Below, in pieces: positions 18,841 to 27,364 of a stretch of DNA of 64,000 nt; the stretch's first letter is position 1, and the number at the start of each line of letters is the position of its first letter. Origin of the DNA: Rhodoferax koreense (GTDB taxonomy: Bacteria > Pseudomonadota > Gammaproteobacteria > Burkholderiales > Burkholderiaceae_C); contig NZ_CP019236.1 in NCBI RefSeq assembly GCF_001955695.1, forward strand, positions 4,650,001 to 4,714,000, written 5' to 3'. A program made the translations under genes and the position numbers. The notes beneath the pieces were generated by a model, which saw only the letters and a program-made list of their open reading frames with translations, was not told the DNA's origin and did no database searches.

Positions 18841-20412
18841 TTAAAATTGTATATTAACGCTACCAGTCAACGTTGTTTCTTTATAAGAAGTGCTGCTATC
18901 CGAAATCACATGGCGAGCACCGATGTTTCCATACATCTTGTCATTTAATCGAGTAGATAGATTGACCCCAAATGCGCGCAACTTTGTTTTTAGCAGACTG
19001 GAATCTCCCGCTGATTTTTGCTGCGAAACAAGCACATTTAGAGACGAATCCGGAGTAAGTCTATGCGAATAACTTAACGTCACTCCATTTTGACGAATAA
19101 AACTCGTGTTTGCAAAGTCATCCGCTGCAGGCACCAGATTGCTTAAACTTTGGCTCATGCTTCGATTGGCTGACAAAGTGATCGTGTCCCGAATGCCAAT
19201 CAATGCAAATGTCAATGTTTGACTCCGCTGCAGGGAAAGCGCCGCAGTTGAATACGCACCGACGACGGTTGTATTCGGATCGAGGCCATTCACCTGCAAG
19301 AAAGACCTTACGAGCTGAGCTCTTTTAACAGGATCAGGTTCAACCGATGCAAATTGGCTATATAGGAGATCGTAGAGCCCACCAAGCCCAACTTGCCCGT
19401 TAGAAGATGAATTCGAAACACTTTTATTATCGACATACGACCATGCCGTACGCGGCGTGCGATGCTCAAGACTAATAGCGTGGGTGCTACCAAAATACCT
19501 TCGCTCCACCTGACCAGAAAATCGAGTTGTGTCGGATGGACGCCAATTAAGACCAAAACCGTTCGAACTATGACTTTGCTTGTCTACAGAAACGTAGTTA
19601 TTTGACTCTTTCCCTCCAATGAGGATTGCCTCGACCTGTGAATTTATCGAGTAGATCAAATTTATATTTAACTGATCCGACGACGTATTGCGTCCCAAGC
19701 TATAGTCCACATTTTGACTACTTAGATTAGCAGCCCATTTGAGGCGACTGAATGAACTATCGCCATTCAGCTTAATCGAGCTCTCCCGAGTATCCACATC
19801 CGAGGCCAAATTAGACTTGCTACGCGTTGTCTCATATTTGTATCTAGCCTCGTAATCCGCAAAGTTTGAAAGATGCCCCCGAACATAGGGTGATATGCGA
19901 TAGGTTGCGACTTCCGTCCGATTTGAATTTAAACTAGTGTTGTCTAAGGATTGCGTCCCAAAAGCAGATATTGATTGCTGAGATATCGTTCCACTAAAAT
20001 CAAGGAATGCCCACTGATCAATAGCCTCATAAGTCCCCGCCGCACTAAGTGAATTTTGCAATTCATTTCGATCGGAATTTCGGGCATAAAGCAGTTGCGA
20101 GAGAGAATAATCAAAATAACCCCTCAATCGACCCGCATCGCTTGATATCCGTATCCCAGGGCTGATCTCCGTTGTAAACTCGGACTGCTTGTTTGTACTA
20201 CTCAGGTTGATGTTGCTGGAATATGTCTCCGATAGAGTGAGGCGCGGCGTGACGGTCAAACCTCGCCCCCCTCCACCCGTCTCAATCTGCTGCGCATCCG
20301 CGCAAACGCTGGACAGCGCCGCTGCTACGCATATAAGCGAAACGAACGACCGCGACGCATATTGCGGGAGGCAGTAGATTTCGAAGAAAGTACAGATGGA
20401 TTTGTGGAGCAT
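18841..20412 (-). CDS. PEP-CTERM system outer-membrane beta-barrel protein (TIGR03016-like)
   Basis: The 523-residue protein has an N-terminal signal sequence (SFVSLICVAAALSSVCADAQQ) and then many alternating amphipathic segments with aromatic girdles. It ends in SVNIQF, a terminal aromatic residue as in outer-membrane beta-barrels. It matches the outer-membrane protein seen in XrtA loci and probably forms the export or anchoring pore for the exopolysaccharide. ATG 20412 is chosen because earlier starts overlap the kinase gene and add a non-signal leader. Base composition is clearly lower in GC than the flanking genes, and synonymous choices are AT-rich. Confidence 0.83.
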   Translation of the reverse strand: MLHKSICTFFEIYCLPQYASRSFVSLICVAAALSSVCADAQQIETGGGGRGLTVTPRLTLSETYSSNINLSSTNKQSEFTTEISPGIRISSDAGRLRGYFDYSLSQLLYARNSDRNELQNSLSAAGTYEAIDQWAFLDFSGTISQQSISAFGTQSLDNTSLNSNRTEVATYRISPYVRGHLSNFADYEARYKYETTRSKSNLASDVDTRESSIKLNGDSSFSRLKWAANLSSQNVDYSLGRNTSSDQLNINLIYSINSQVEAILIGGKESNNYVSVDKQSHSSNGFGLNWRPSDTTRFSGQVERRYFGSTHAISLEHRTPRTAWSYVDNKSVSNSSSNGQVGLGGLYDLLYSQFASVEPDPVKRAQLVRSFLQVNGLDPNTTVVGAYSTAALSLQRSQTLTFALIGIRDTITLSANRSMSQSLSNLVPAADDFANTSFIRQNGVTLSYSHRLTPDSSLNVLVSQQKSAGDSSLLKTKLRAFGVNLSTRLNDKMYGNIGARHVISDSSTSYKETTLTGSVNIQF

Positions 20413-20434
20413 CGGCAAGTGATTGAGGGCGCAA

Positions 20435-21370
20435 TCAGGCTGCTTGCTGTTGCTCATAGCCATAACCGTATCCGTAACCGCCATAACCTCCCTGGGAAGC
20501 GCTTCGCGCTTGATTCAATACCATCATCTTGACTGGGCACGATTCGATGGAAGCGAGGGCATGCTGCACATCCGTTTGCAATGTTTTCTGGGCGTGCACA
20601 ACCATTACAATTTGCCCCATATGAGACGCAAGAACCCGTGATTCCGTAGTCAATAACAAGGGGGGTGAATCAAATATAATGATTCGATCCGAATATCGGT
20701 GCGCGATGTTTGCGATCAACTGCGTCATGGCATCACTTGCCAAAAGCTCTGTAGCACGCAGATGCGGCGTACCGCTCGGCAATAAAGTTAATTTATCGAT
20801 ATTTGTTTTCAATAAAACACTCGACAAATCTCCGACATCACCAACGAGCATATCTAACAAACCTGGGCTTGCAGGCAGACCAAGCATGCGCAGGACGGAT
20901 GGCCGCGCGACGTCCGCATCCACCAGCATGACCGTATTGTCAAGTTCCGTTGCAATACTCATCGCCAAATTGATCGCGGTAAAGCTTTTACCTTCTCCTG
21001 CTAACGCGCTGGTCACCATGATTAGGTTACCATTTTCGACAGGAACGGCACCTTTCCCCATTGCATTGCTGATCAATGGGCGCTTGATTACACGGTACTG
21101 ATCTGCGATTTGCGATCGGGGCGCATTGGGACTGACAATCCCCGAAGCGACCAATGCATCCAGATCAAGCTCTACCCGCCGCGACAACGTAGTTGGTGCA
21201 GCCTTAGACGGAGATGCTGCAGCGCCGGGCATTTTCTGCAAACCAGCTACTTCACGCGCCTCGGGGGTCTTAGCCTGCCTCTGGGGAGATTCCGTTCTTT
21301 CCTCTAACGAGACACCGGCCCGCCTCAATTGTTCGAGACGCTTGGTTGCTTGCTCAATTAAACTGGTCAT
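20435..21370 (-). CDS. XrtA-associated tyrosine autokinase (BY-kinase)
   Basis: The 311-residue cytoplasmic kinase has the three BY-kinase motifs: Walker A (SALAGEGKSFTAIN), Walker A' (MLVDADVARPSVL) and Walker B (IIIFDSPPLLL). The C-terminus is a Tyr-Gly cluster, GGYGGYGYGYGYEQQQAA, as in Wzc-type kinases whose tail is autophosphorylated to control polymer length. It corresponds to the tyrosine autokinase of XrtA loci (TIGR03018-like). The membrane partner is the chain-length protein just upstream, whose stop at 21372 abuts the kinase start. The phosphatase at 26860 is the likely opposing enzyme. Confidence 0.92.
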   Translation of the reverse strand: MTSLIEQATKRLEQLRRAGVSLEERTESPQRQAKTPEAREVAGLQKMPGAAASPSKAAPTTLSRRVELDLDALVASGIVSPNAPRSQIADQYRVIKRPLISNAMGKGAVPVENGNLIMVTSALAGEGKSFTAINLAMSIATELDNTVMLVDADVARPSVLRMLGLPASPGLLDMLVGDVGDLSSVLLKTNIDKLTLLPSGTPHLRATELLASDAMTQLIANIAHRYSDRIIIFDSPPLLLTTESRVLASHMGQIVMVVHAQKTLQTDVQHALASIESCPVKMMVLNQARSASQGGYGGYGYGYGYEQQQAA

Positions 21371-21371
21371 A

Positions 21372-22955
21372 TTACGCTAGTCCCACTTGGCCAGAGAAGA
21401 GGGCCAGCACGATGATTCCAATAATAAATCCACCAACCAATCCTCCCGACGCGATGACGAATCGACGAAGATCAGATCGCTCTTTGCGGCGGACAGCGTC
21501 ACTAACTACCAGCGTAACGACGCCTAACAATGGGAGGTCAATGACATTACGAAGGGAACGAGCATCGTAAAATACCGGGCGTAGCTGACTTGCGGCGAAT
21601 GATGTAAATACTCCAGCACCAATAGCAACAGCCAAAGCGAGCAACAATAAAAGCATCCGATTGGGCGCGACTGGTTTAGGAGAGACCCGTGGCGGATCGA
21701 TCAAGCGAAAATCGGCAACGCCGGCAGCCGATTCCAAATCACCAGAAAGTGATGCTGATTCGCGGCGGCTTACCAGATCTTCATAATTTTTTTTGTTAAT
21801 AGCGTAATCGCGATTCAACTGGGCATATTCCGCCTCGACCTGAGGAGCGGTTTTCATAGCGCTCAACGCACGTTCATACCTGCCACTATATTCAGCAACT
21901 CGGGCACGCAGAGCAGCAACCTGAACCTCTGAGGCAGCTAACATCCGACTCAACTCTTGCGCCGCCAGCGAACTAGATGGCCCCATTCCAACCGGATTAG
22001 CCATCGCGGTCTTCCTAAGCTCTGAAATTTCTTTCTGCTTTTGATCTTCCAGCTCTTTAATCAGTCGACGGGCATTCACAACGTCAGGATGTTGCTCTGT
22101 AAAGCGTTGCAACAAACCATCCAGATTACGCTTTTGCGTCTCCAACCTTGCATCGATCTCCGGGGTTGCAAGAGACTGTGCAGATTCTTGCAAGAGACTT
22201 TTCGTCGTCAGACTGGCAGCCTGGGACTTCTCATTATCTAGCTGAAGCTTTGCAGCATCCCGCGCATTTTCGGCCTCGCGTAGTTCGAGCTTGGCTTGGT
22301 TGTATTGAGCACTAACTTCCCCAAGGCGTCCCGCCATATCGGTGCCATTGGAGGTCTGCGCATCGATATTTTTCAATTTGAACTCTTTAAGACGAGCCTC
22401 GGCGCTTTCAAGCTTACTTTCATAAGTTTTAATTTGCTCACTGATGAACTTCTTAGCGGCGTCCGTATCTTTGCGGCTATCTCCCAAACTGGATTCCACA
22501 AAAATCGACACTAGAGATTGAACAACCTTTTTCGCCTTCTCAGGATTTGGATCCTGAAACGACAACGTATACAAATTATCCCGACCCGTCGTTTTAATTT
22601 GCAAGGTACCCATCAACCTCTCAATCAGAACCTCCTGAGAATCCTTGGTCTGGGACCCCAAATCCAAATCAGCCATGCGAATCAATTTTTCCACGTTCGG
22701 ACGCGTTATCAGCGTCCGACTCAACATGCCAACTTGTTGATCCACGTTCGGTTGCACCGCGAGTCCAGACATCAACGGTTTCAAGATGGATTGGGTATCC
22801 ACATAGATTCGTGCAGAGCCCTCATATTTATCAGGGACACGCAACACAACCCCGGCACCAACCACGCCAACTACCCAAGCAACGAGCAATCCCAGCCAAC
22901 GGTGCTTCCACGCACCCTTGGCGAAAGTCAAGATTTGATTAATCAACTCATCCAT
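21372..22955 (-). CDS. XrtA system polysaccharide chain-length determinant (Wzz/GNVR)
   Basis: The 527-residue inner-membrane protein has transmembrane segments near residues 20-38 and around 435-455. Between them is a long periplasmic coiled coil rich in Lys, Glu and Ala (about residues 170-400). It contains the Wzz domain start (YEGSARIYVDTQSILKPL) and the C-terminal GNVR-like region. It matches the chain-length protein of XrtA loci (TIGR03007-like). It sets polymer length together with the separate tyrosine kinase that follows by one base, a split version of the enterobacterial Wzc design. Confidence 0.92.
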   Translation of the reverse strand: MDELINQILTFAKGAWKHRWLGLLVAWVVGVVGAGVVLRVPDKYEGSARIYVDTQSILKPLMSGLAVQPNVDQQVGMLSRTLITRPNVEKLIRMADLDLGSQTKDSQEVLIERLMGTLQIKTTGRDNLYTLSFQDPNPEKAKKVVQSLVSIFVESSLGDSRKDTDAAKKFISEQIKTYESKLESAEARLKEFKLKNIDAQTSNGTDMAGRLGEVSAQYNQAKLELREAENARDAAKLQLDNEKSQAASLTTKSLLQESAQSLATPEIDARLETQKRNLDGLLQRFTEQHPDVVNARRLIKELEDQKQKEISELRKTAMANPVGMGPSSSLAAQELSRMLAASEVQVAALRARVAEYSGRYERALSAMKTAPQVEAEYAQLNRDYAINKKNYEDLVSRRESASLSGDLESAAGVADFRLIDPPRVSPKPVAPNRMLLLLLALAVAIGAGVFTSFAASQLRPVFYDARSLRNVIDLPLLGVVTLVVSDAVRRKERSDLRRFVIASGGLVGGFIIGIIVLALFSGQVGLA

Positions 22956-23018
22956 GAATCACACTCGACGGTTAATCTAAAATCAAACCAGATATTAATA
23001 AATAAATTCACCATCGCC

Positions 23019-23651
23019 TCAGAACCAACCTTGCGGGATAATAAGAATATCGCCTGGCTTCATTTCCACATTGCCTGAAATATCTCCGCGCTTGATCAGA
23101 TCACGAAGGCGGACCGAATAGCGTTTACCGCCTTCAGAAGTCCGGAATATCGAAGCGGCGTTTCCATCAGCAAAGTCGGTCAGCCCGCCAACGGCGATCA
23201 TCACATCCAGGACGGTCATCTTCTGCTTGTACGGCAAAAGTTGCGGTTTTGCAGCCTCGCCTACAACCCGTATCTGTTCGCTGTACGGCCCGACAAAACC
23301 AGTCACGATCACCGTAACGACGGGATCCCGTACGAACTTGCCAAGCGTTTTTTCGATCTCACGCGCAACCTCGATGGAGGTCTTGCCTTGCACGACCAAT
23401 TCATCCACCAACGGGGTCGATAGCTTGCCATCTGGCCTGACCGGCACAGACATAGACAGTTCCGGATTGCGCCAAACGATGATATTAAGATTGTCCCCTG
23501 CCCCGATGATGTAGTTGTAGTCACTGGTATCCGCCGCAGCGGGAGCCGCAGGGTAGCTGGTGGAGAATGCAGAACAACCCGACAGACAAATGCCCACAAC
23601 GCAAGCCGCAATCCAACGTATTTTTGAGGCCGAGTTGAATAATGAAAACAT
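23019..23651 (-). CDS. Polysaccharide export lipoprotein (Wza/EpsD-like) of the XrtA system
   Basis: The 210-residue protein starts with a lipoprotein signal ending in LSGC. The mature part has a Poly_export domain (YIIGAGDNLNIIVWRNPELS) and a SLBB-like domain (IRVVGEAAKPQLLPY). It is the short outer-membrane/periplasmic export protein of XrtA loci (TIGR03027-like), expected to work with the chain-length protein and the beta-barrel. ATG 23651 is preferred over 23663 because it places the basic residues and hydrophobic core at normal distances. It is the first gene of the long minus-strand operon, about 60 bases before the chain-length gene. Confidence 0.9.
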   Translation of the reverse strand: MFSLFNSASKIRWIAACVVGICLSGCSAFSTSYPAAPAAADTSDYNYIIGAGDNLNIIVWRNPELSMSVPVRPDGKLSTPLVDELVVQGKTSIEVAREIEKTLGKFVRDPVVTVIVTGFVGPYSEQIRVVGEAAKPQLLPYKQKMTVLDVMIAVGGLTDFADGNAASIFRTSEGGKRYSVRLRDLIKRGDISGNVEMKPGDILIIPQGWF

Positions 23652-23806
23652 CGAAATATCCACCTTTATATGTTGCGGGTAGCCACCCAGGTTCTCTTAG
23701 AAATATACCTTACATCCCGTGAACGCATTCCAAAAAAATCACGGAATGCAGTTCAATCCCGCGCGGATGAGTTGCACAGACTTTTGCAGCAGAACATTGT
23801 ATGCAA

Positions 23807-23823
23807 AGCAATACCCCGTCCAA
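23807..23823 (-). promoter_or_regulatory. Candidate sigma-54 promoter of the exopolysaccharide operon
   Basis: Read on the minus strand, TTGGACGGGGTATTGCT has the invariant GG (-24) and GC (-12) at the correct spacing and a perfect TTGCT half. The CAC of the -24 box is not conserved. Transcription would start near 23796 and leave a leader of about 145 bases before the export lipoprotein gene. It fits known RpoN control of PEP-CTERM systems, but the match is only partial. Confidence 0.4.
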
Positions 23824-23928
23824 AGATTGACGATGCCTGGATTTTTAGCGAAATGTTACAAATGGCGCAACAAGTCACGCGCTGCATTCCCGGACTAGAC
23901 TCGGACCACCGCACATGAGGAGTCACTG

Positions 23929-25527
23929 ATGACGATAGAACACGCCATCGTTGCATGGAGAAAGCTTCTTGGCAATCCGCAAGTGTTGATTGGTGACGAC
24001 GTTTCACAACGCTACGGCAGCGACACAACCGGGCAGGCGCGGAAGGTGCCGGTGGCCTTGCGCATTTCGGACAGCGCGTCGCTACCTGAGGTCATGAAGA
24101 TCGCACACCTCCATAAAGTTCCTGTATATCCGATCAGCACGGGTCGAAACTGGGGCTACGGCAGCGCCCTGCCAGTTCGTGACGGCTGCGTGCTGCTGGA
24201 CCTGTCACCATTGCAAAAGATCCTGGACTTCGACGCAGAGTTCGGCGCCATCACTCTGGAGCCGGGCGTCACCCAGGCCATGCTGGCCGACTTCTTGCGC
24301 CAGGGCAATCATCCGTATCTCGTCCCCGTCACCGGCGCCGGACCAACGTGCAGCTTGGTAGGCAACGCACTGGAGCGTGGCTATGGTGTCACACCTCATG
24401 TCGATCATTTCGCAGCTGTCACCGACCTCGAAGCCGTGCTCGCCGACGGGACGCTCTACAAGACCGCACTCCGTGAAGCTGGCGGGGATGATGTGGCCCG
24501 TCTCTTCAAATGGGGCATCGGGGCCTATTCCGCGGGACTCTTCACCCAGGGTGGATTCGGAATCGTCACACGCATGACCATCATCCTGGCCCGCAAACCA
24601 GAGTGCATCAAGGTCTGCCTTTTCAGCCTGAAGGACGATGCGCTTTTGGAGCCCGCCGTTGAACGCATTCGGACAATCCTGGGCAGGCTTCCGGGAATCG
24701 TCGGCGCCATCAATTTGATGAACCAGCATCGCGTACTGAGCATGGCAGCCCCATTTCCACGGGACCGCATCGGGCCGGACGGCTTGATTCCGCAGGAGGT
24801 CATCACGGAGATGGGTCGCCAGTACCAGATCTTTCCCTGGACGGGGTTCGGTACCTTGTACGGCACGAAAAGTGTCGTCGCTGCGGCGCAGAAGGAAATC
24901 AAGGCCACGCTCGGCAGTATTTCTACCAGAATGATGTTCCTGACACCTGGGCGCGCTCGCACCTTGTCCAAGCTGGCGAGGATGATCCCGGGAAAACGGG
25001 GCAAGGGGCTGGCGGGCATGACGGCCACCCTGGAGAAATCGCTGGAGTTGGTCGCCGGCCAACCTAACGAAACCGCTCTGCCTCTGGCGTATTGGCGCAA
25101 CAAGTCGCCACAAAAACAAGCCTTGAAGAACCCGGCGTCCGACGGATGCGGCTTGATCTGGTACGCGCCGCTGGTCCCAATGCGGCCCGCCGGAATACGT
25201 GCTTATGTGGACATGGTGAAGAGGGTTGCGCCCAAACATGCCATCGAGCCGCTGATCACCTTCACCACACTCAACGACCGATTGTTCGACAGCACGGTCC
25301 CAATCATCTTCGAACGCGACCAGCCCACCGCGGTGGCCTCGGCCCAGGCCTGTTACTCGGAACTGTTGCACTCTGGCCGGGAGCAAGGCTGGTTCCCCTA
25401 CCGTGTCGGTGTTGGCACGATGGACTCCCTCGCCAAGATGCAACCCTTGTCATCGGCCTTTCACAAACGCCTCAAGGCCGGCTTGGATCCTGAGTCGCTC
25501 GTCGCACCAGGTCGCTATGAATCATGA
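23929..25527 (+). CDS. FAD-linked oxidase of the VAO/PCMH family
   Basis: The 532-residue protein has an N-terminal PCMH-type FAD-binding domain (about residues 40-230) with PISTGRNWGYGSALP and LEPGVTQAMLADFL. The C-terminal substrate-cap domain is like vanillyl-alcohol oxidase or the flavoprotein subunit of p-cresol methylhydroxylase. It probably oxidises an alcohol, phenol or sugar using FAD, but the substrate is not visible. A good AGGAG site lies 8 bases before ATG 23929. It is divergent from the exopolysaccharide operon and directly precedes the PEP-CTERM gene, so it may belong to the polysaccharide system. Lack of a signal peptide suggests a cytoplasmic enzyme. Confidence 0.75.
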   Translation: MTIEHAIVAWRKLLGNPQVLIGDDVSQRYGSDTTGQARKVPVALRISDSASLPEVMKIAHLHKVPVYPISTGRNWGYGSALPVRDGCVLLDLSPLQKILDFDAEFGAITLEPGVTQAMLADFLRQGNHPYLVPVTGAGPTCSLVGNALERGYGVTPHVDHFAAVTDLEAVLADGTLYKTALREAGGDDVARLFKWGIGAYSAGLFTQGGFGIVTRMTIILARKPECIKVCLFSLKDDALLEPAVERIRTILGRLPGIVGAINLMNQHRVLSMAAPFPRDRIGPDGLIPQEVITEMGRQYQIFPWTGFGTLYGTKSVVAAAQKEIKATLGSISTRMMFLTPGRARTLSKLARMIPGKRGKGLAGMTATLEKSLELVAGQPNETALPLAYWRNKSPQKQALKNPASDGCGLIWYAPLVPMRPAGIRAYVDMVKRVAPKHAIEPLITFTTLNDRLFDSTVPIIFERDQPTAVASAQACYSELLHSGREQGWFPYRVGVGTMDSLAKMQPLSSAFHKRLKAGLDPESLVAPGRYES

Positions 25528-25735
25528 TCTGACGTCCGTGCTCCAGAGGCGATCCTCGACGATGGCCCAGTCGACTCCTGTCGATACGGCGTTCACGAAC
25601 GAGCGAGAGAAGAAACACGGACTCACGGTGCTGTTGATCTCACCGGATTCGTACCGACGACATCGTGTCGAAATATTTTACGGTCCCCACCGAAGGAATC
25701 GCCACAAAGGGAAAAATTTCTTTATTTTTCAATGA
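25517..25735 (+). pseudogene. Possible remnant of a truncated gene
   Basis: A 72-codon frame begins at ATG 25517, overlapping the end of the flavoprotein gene, and reads through HGLTVLLISPDSYRRHR before ending in a basic, unrelated-looking tail. The strand-like LTVLLISPDSY segment resembles the first beta-strand of a family 2 glycosyltransferase or similar nucleotide-binding fold that is then cut off. I do not recognise the product. It could also be a small real gene translated by coupling, or chance. Coding quality falls off after about 25660. Confidence 0.25.
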
Positions 25736-25755
25736 GTTAAACAAATTCAGTCTAC

Positions 25756-25772
25756 CTGGCACGATGTCTGCT
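25756..25772 (+). promoter_or_regulatory. Sigma-54 promoter of the PEP-CTERM gene
   Basis: CTGGCACGATGTCTGCT matches the sigma-54 consensus YTGGCACGRNNNTTGCW at all but one defined position. The GG and GC elements are correctly spaced. It lies 48 bases before the PEP-CTERM start codon, so transcription would begin near 25784. RpoN together with the PrsK/PrsR two-component pair is known to drive PEP-CTERM genes in related beta-proteobacteria. The activator binding site was not identified. Confidence 0.8.
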
Positions 25773-25819
25773 TAACTAAGTCGTCACCAGTCACCGTCAA
25801 TCAATTCAGGAGTAAATAC

Positions 25820-26662
25820 ATGTTGACCTTCAAGCAAGCTTTAAAGTCCGCAGGTGCCGTTGTCGGCCTCGTGGGCGCAATGTCCGCGAACGCTTACACC
25901 GTCGGCGGCATCGACTTTGGTAACTCCCTCAGTCTGAACCACCTGGAAACCACGACGCTCGCGCAGACCTTCATCAATGGCAACGGCCAGTCGGCTACGG
26001 CTTATGGTTCCATCTCCACGGTGAACGGAGACAGCACCTATTGCGCCGGTGGCGGCAGCTGCAGCCTGTACTTCATCGCGACGTTCAGCGGTTCGCAGAA
26101 TTTCAGCTCCAGCTATGTGGAGTTCTCGTCTGCGACGATTACCGTGTACTACTCCAACAGCACTGTAAATCTGTTCAACCAGGACTCCGTTGCAAACCTT
26201 GCGTCGATCCAAGGCATGACGACATGGCTGACGCTGACGGGTCACAACAATCTGGGCGGCGGCGCTAGCACCAATGCGGTCGTGACCGGCACTGGTTCGC
26301 TCTCCGGCGCAACGCTCAACGGTGGCGGTGCTGGCCTGTTTGACGTTGGCAGCCCTGGCCTTGCGAGTGTGATCGCTTCGTTCGACACCAACACCATCGC
26401 GGACGCTGCAGGCGGCTTTGCAGACGTCGCACTGACTTCGTCGTTCAACAACTTCGTACTCAACGAATTTGATGTGGCCAATGGCCTCGCAACTGGTTGC
26501 GAAAATGGTACCGCTGCCGTTGGCGCCTGGTGCTACCAAGGTTCGTCGAACCTGCGCGGCAAGCTGCAGGCTGTTCCTGAGCCAAGCTCCCTGGCTCTCG
26601 CTGGCCTGGGTTTCGGCGTCATGGGCGCACTGAGCCGCCGCCGTCGCAACGCTAAGAAGTAA
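25820..26662 (+). CDS. PEP-CTERM sorting-domain surface protein
   Basis: The 280-residue exported protein has a signal peptide (residues 1-25, ending SANA). The body is rich in Ser, Thr, Asn and Gly, with several Cys residues. The C-terminal sorting tag has VPEPSSLALAGLGFG as motif plus membrane segment, then the basic stop RRRRNAKK. This tag is recognised by exosortase A, so the protein is the clearest substrate of the xrtA gene at 11850. The low-complexity body is likely O-glycosylated. An AGGAG site precedes ATG 25820, and a sigma-54 promoter and a strong terminator frame it as a single-gene unit. The function of the body is unknown. Confidence 0.92.
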   Translation: MLTFKQALKSAGAVVGLVGAMSANAYTVGGIDFGNSLSLNHLETTTLAQTFINGNGQSATAYGSISTVNGDSTYCAGGGSCSLYFIATFSGSQNFSSSYVEFSSATITVYYSNSTVNLFNQDSVANLASIQGMTTWLTLTGHNNLGGGASTNAVVTGTGSLSGATLNGGGAGLFDVGSPGLASVIASFDTNTIADAAGGFADVALTSSFNNFVLNEFDVANGLATGCENGTAAVGAWCYQGSSNLRGKLQAVPEPSSLALAGLGFGVMGALSRRRRNAKK

Positions 26663-26690
26663 AACTGCCACCGCGCATGCGGTACCTGCT

Positions 26691-26721
26691 AAAAAGCGCC
26701 ATCATGATGGCGCTTTTTTTT
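26691..26721 (+). terminator. Rho-independent terminator after the PEP-CTERM gene
   Basis: A perfect inverted repeat (AAAAAGCGCCATCA with its complement directly following) is followed by a run of eight T. It lies about 30 bases after the PEP-CTERM stop codon. With the A-rich left side it could also work in the opposite direction. Confidence 0.9.
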
Positions 26722-26859
26722 GTCGTTCTTGATACGCGCACATTCTCGGCCTCGCGCCATGTCCAAAGGCTGCTGCAAAGTAGAAAATCGTTCCTGCTCG
26801 CCAAGGGTCCGCCATGGCATGCCGTTCTTTCTACTTGCTCTCACCTGAAATCCGCATGC

Positions 26860-27324
26860 ATGAGAAATATCCTGATGGTCTGCACGGCCAACATCTGCAG
26901 ATCGCCAATGGCACAGATCGTCGCAACGCAGGTAGCGCAAAGAAGAGGTCTGGATCGCGGCCTACGCATCGATTCCGCCGGCACGCATGCCACCAAGGGC
27001 GCACCCCAGCCCGATAGCCGCGCGAAGCTAGCGCTGGAAAAACGTGGCTACAAGGTCAAAAAGGGGAGGTCTCGCAAGGTCGAAACCAAAGACTTCGAAC
27101 GTTTCGACCTCATTCTGGCCATGGATCAAACGAACCTGAGCACCCTGCATGCGCTTTGCCCGGCGCAATACCACCACAAACTCGAGTTGTTCCTCGCATC
27201 GGCGCAGCCCGACGTGCACGCCAACGAGGTGCCGGACCCCTACTACGGCAGCGCGCAGGGCTTCGAACGGGTTCTGGACCTGTGCGAAGCTGGCGTGGAC
27301 GCATTGTTGTCACGCCTGGGTTGA
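26860..27324 (+). CDS. Low-molecular-weight protein-tyrosine phosphatase (Wzb-like)
   Basis: The 154-residue enzyme has the phosphatase loop CTANICRS (residues 8-15, C-x5-R) and the general-acid segment DPYYG near residue 122. Length is normal for the family. In polysaccharide loci these enzymes dephosphorylate the Tyr-rich tail of the BY-kinase, here most likely the kinase at 20435. ATG 26860 is preferred because the usual family start is MxxILxVCxxNICRSPMA. The longer upstream frame runs back through the terminator. No promoter was clearly seen between the terminator and the gene. Confidence 0.92.
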   Translation: MRNILMVCTANICRSPMAQIVATQVAQRRGLDRGLRIDSAGTHATKGAPQPDSRAKLALEKRGYKVKKGRSRKVETKDFERFDLILAMDQTNLSTLHALCPAQYHHKLELFLASAQPDVHANEVPDPYYGSAQGFERVLDLCEAGVDALLSRLG

Positions 27325-27364
27325 AGGTTGCAGCGCCAACTCGGGCGGCTGCACACCTGGGAAC

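Noticed and set aside
23775..23791. Plus-strand TTGCAC...TTGCA sequence as a sigma-54 promoter for the flavoprotein gene
   Set aside because: The distance between the two elements is about two bases too long and the GG is not intact.
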